Shown: positions 33,292-33,372 of the stretch, one piece after another | How positions within the stretch are numbered: the first letter of the stretch is position 1 | How the letters are laid out: each line of letters begins with the position of its first letter | Assembly (NCBI GenBank): GCA_017614895.1 | Contig: JAGAAZ010000072.1 | Coordinates: 1 to 33,372, forward strand | Reading direction: 5' to 3' | Origin: Bacteroidaceae bacterium | Lineage (GTDB): Bacteria; Bacteroidota; Bacteroidia; Bacteroidales; Bacteroidaceae | Length of the DNA stretch: 33,372 nucleotides | Position numbers and translations under genes: made by a program | The notes under the pieces: generated by a model | What the model saw: only the letters and a program-made list of their open reading frames with translations | Told to the model about the DNA's origin: nothing | The model's database searches: none

Positions 33292-33372
33292 TGTCATGAT
33301 GTGTCAAAGTCAAAATCGGTCAAAATCGATTTCTGGTTCTGAAAATCGGCCACTATAATAATAATATTAAAA
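33292..33372. repeat. Second, partial copy of the GGTCA palindromic repeat
   Basis: GTCA units at 33293, 33304, 33310 and 33320 precede GGTCAAAATCGATTT (33319-33333, exact match to 12971-12985) and CACTATAAT (33352-33360, matching 13003-13011 with one nt of offset). The window ends in the AT-rich centre, so the right arm is not visible. Confidence 0.75.

Noticed and set aside
1-33372. CRISPR array, tRNA, rRNA or insertion sequence
   Set aside because: No regularly spaced direct repeats of 24-40 nt, no tRNA-like cloverleaf with TTCGA arm, no rRNA sequence and no transposase frame were found.

Overview
The window comes from a Bacteroidota chromosome and looks most like Prevotella/Segatella. 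Promoters fit the Bacteroidota pattern (TTTG, about 19-21 nt, then TAnnTTTG), leaders are A-rich with weak Shine-Dalgarno sites, and two secreted proteins end in C-terminal tails of the type IX secretion kind. gldH, an HU-like histone gene remnant and parts of a SusR/HTCS-type regulator are present. No rRNA, tRNA, CRISPR array or intact insertion sequence was seen.

Layout. A toxin-antitoxin pair read leftward (1-588) is followed by a glucuronoxylan block: GH115 alpha-glucuronidase (884-3328), a membrane-anchored receiver/AraC regulator (3443-4828), UDP-glucose 6-dehydrogenase (4844-6118) and GH67 alpha-glucuronidase (6144-7937). A leftward cluster follows: trmH-like methyltransferase, a kinase-less beta-propeller sensor and an M6 protease (12725 back to 7987). 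A 653-nt intergenic region carries a large symmetrical repeat and a candidate operator array. It leads into a xyloside uptake and catabolism operon: GPH symporter, GH43 and xylulokinase (13379-17357). Next come a leftward CotH-like protein (17420-19204), a secreted GH2 beta-galactosidase (19434-23420), an MgtC-like protein and xylose isomerase xylA (24293-25606). From 25.7 kb rightward the content is mostly housekeeping: a TonB-domain protein, a zinc metallopeptidase, a small membrane protein, metF, holB, ricT-like, gldH, an HD-domain protein and an HU-like fragment.

How the genes may work together (inference). GH115 and GH67 remove (4-O-methyl)glucuronic acid from xylan or xylo-oligosaccharides. 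The symporter imports xylosides, cytoplasmic GH43 releases xylose, and XylA plus XylB convert it to xylulose 5-phosphate. The usual one-piece hybrid two-component regulator of such loci is missing. Instead there are two separate pieces: a propeller/Y_Y_Y/TM protein with no kinase, and a TM/degenerate H-box/receiver/AraC protein with no ATPase domain and arginine at the histidine position. The GH115 and symporter promoters share a GTTACA-N15-GTTACA direct repeat, a candidate binding site for the AraC output.

Most worth following up are the split or degenerate HTCS, the shared direct-repeat operator, and a 145-nt palindromic element near 13 kb that recurs in part at the right edge.
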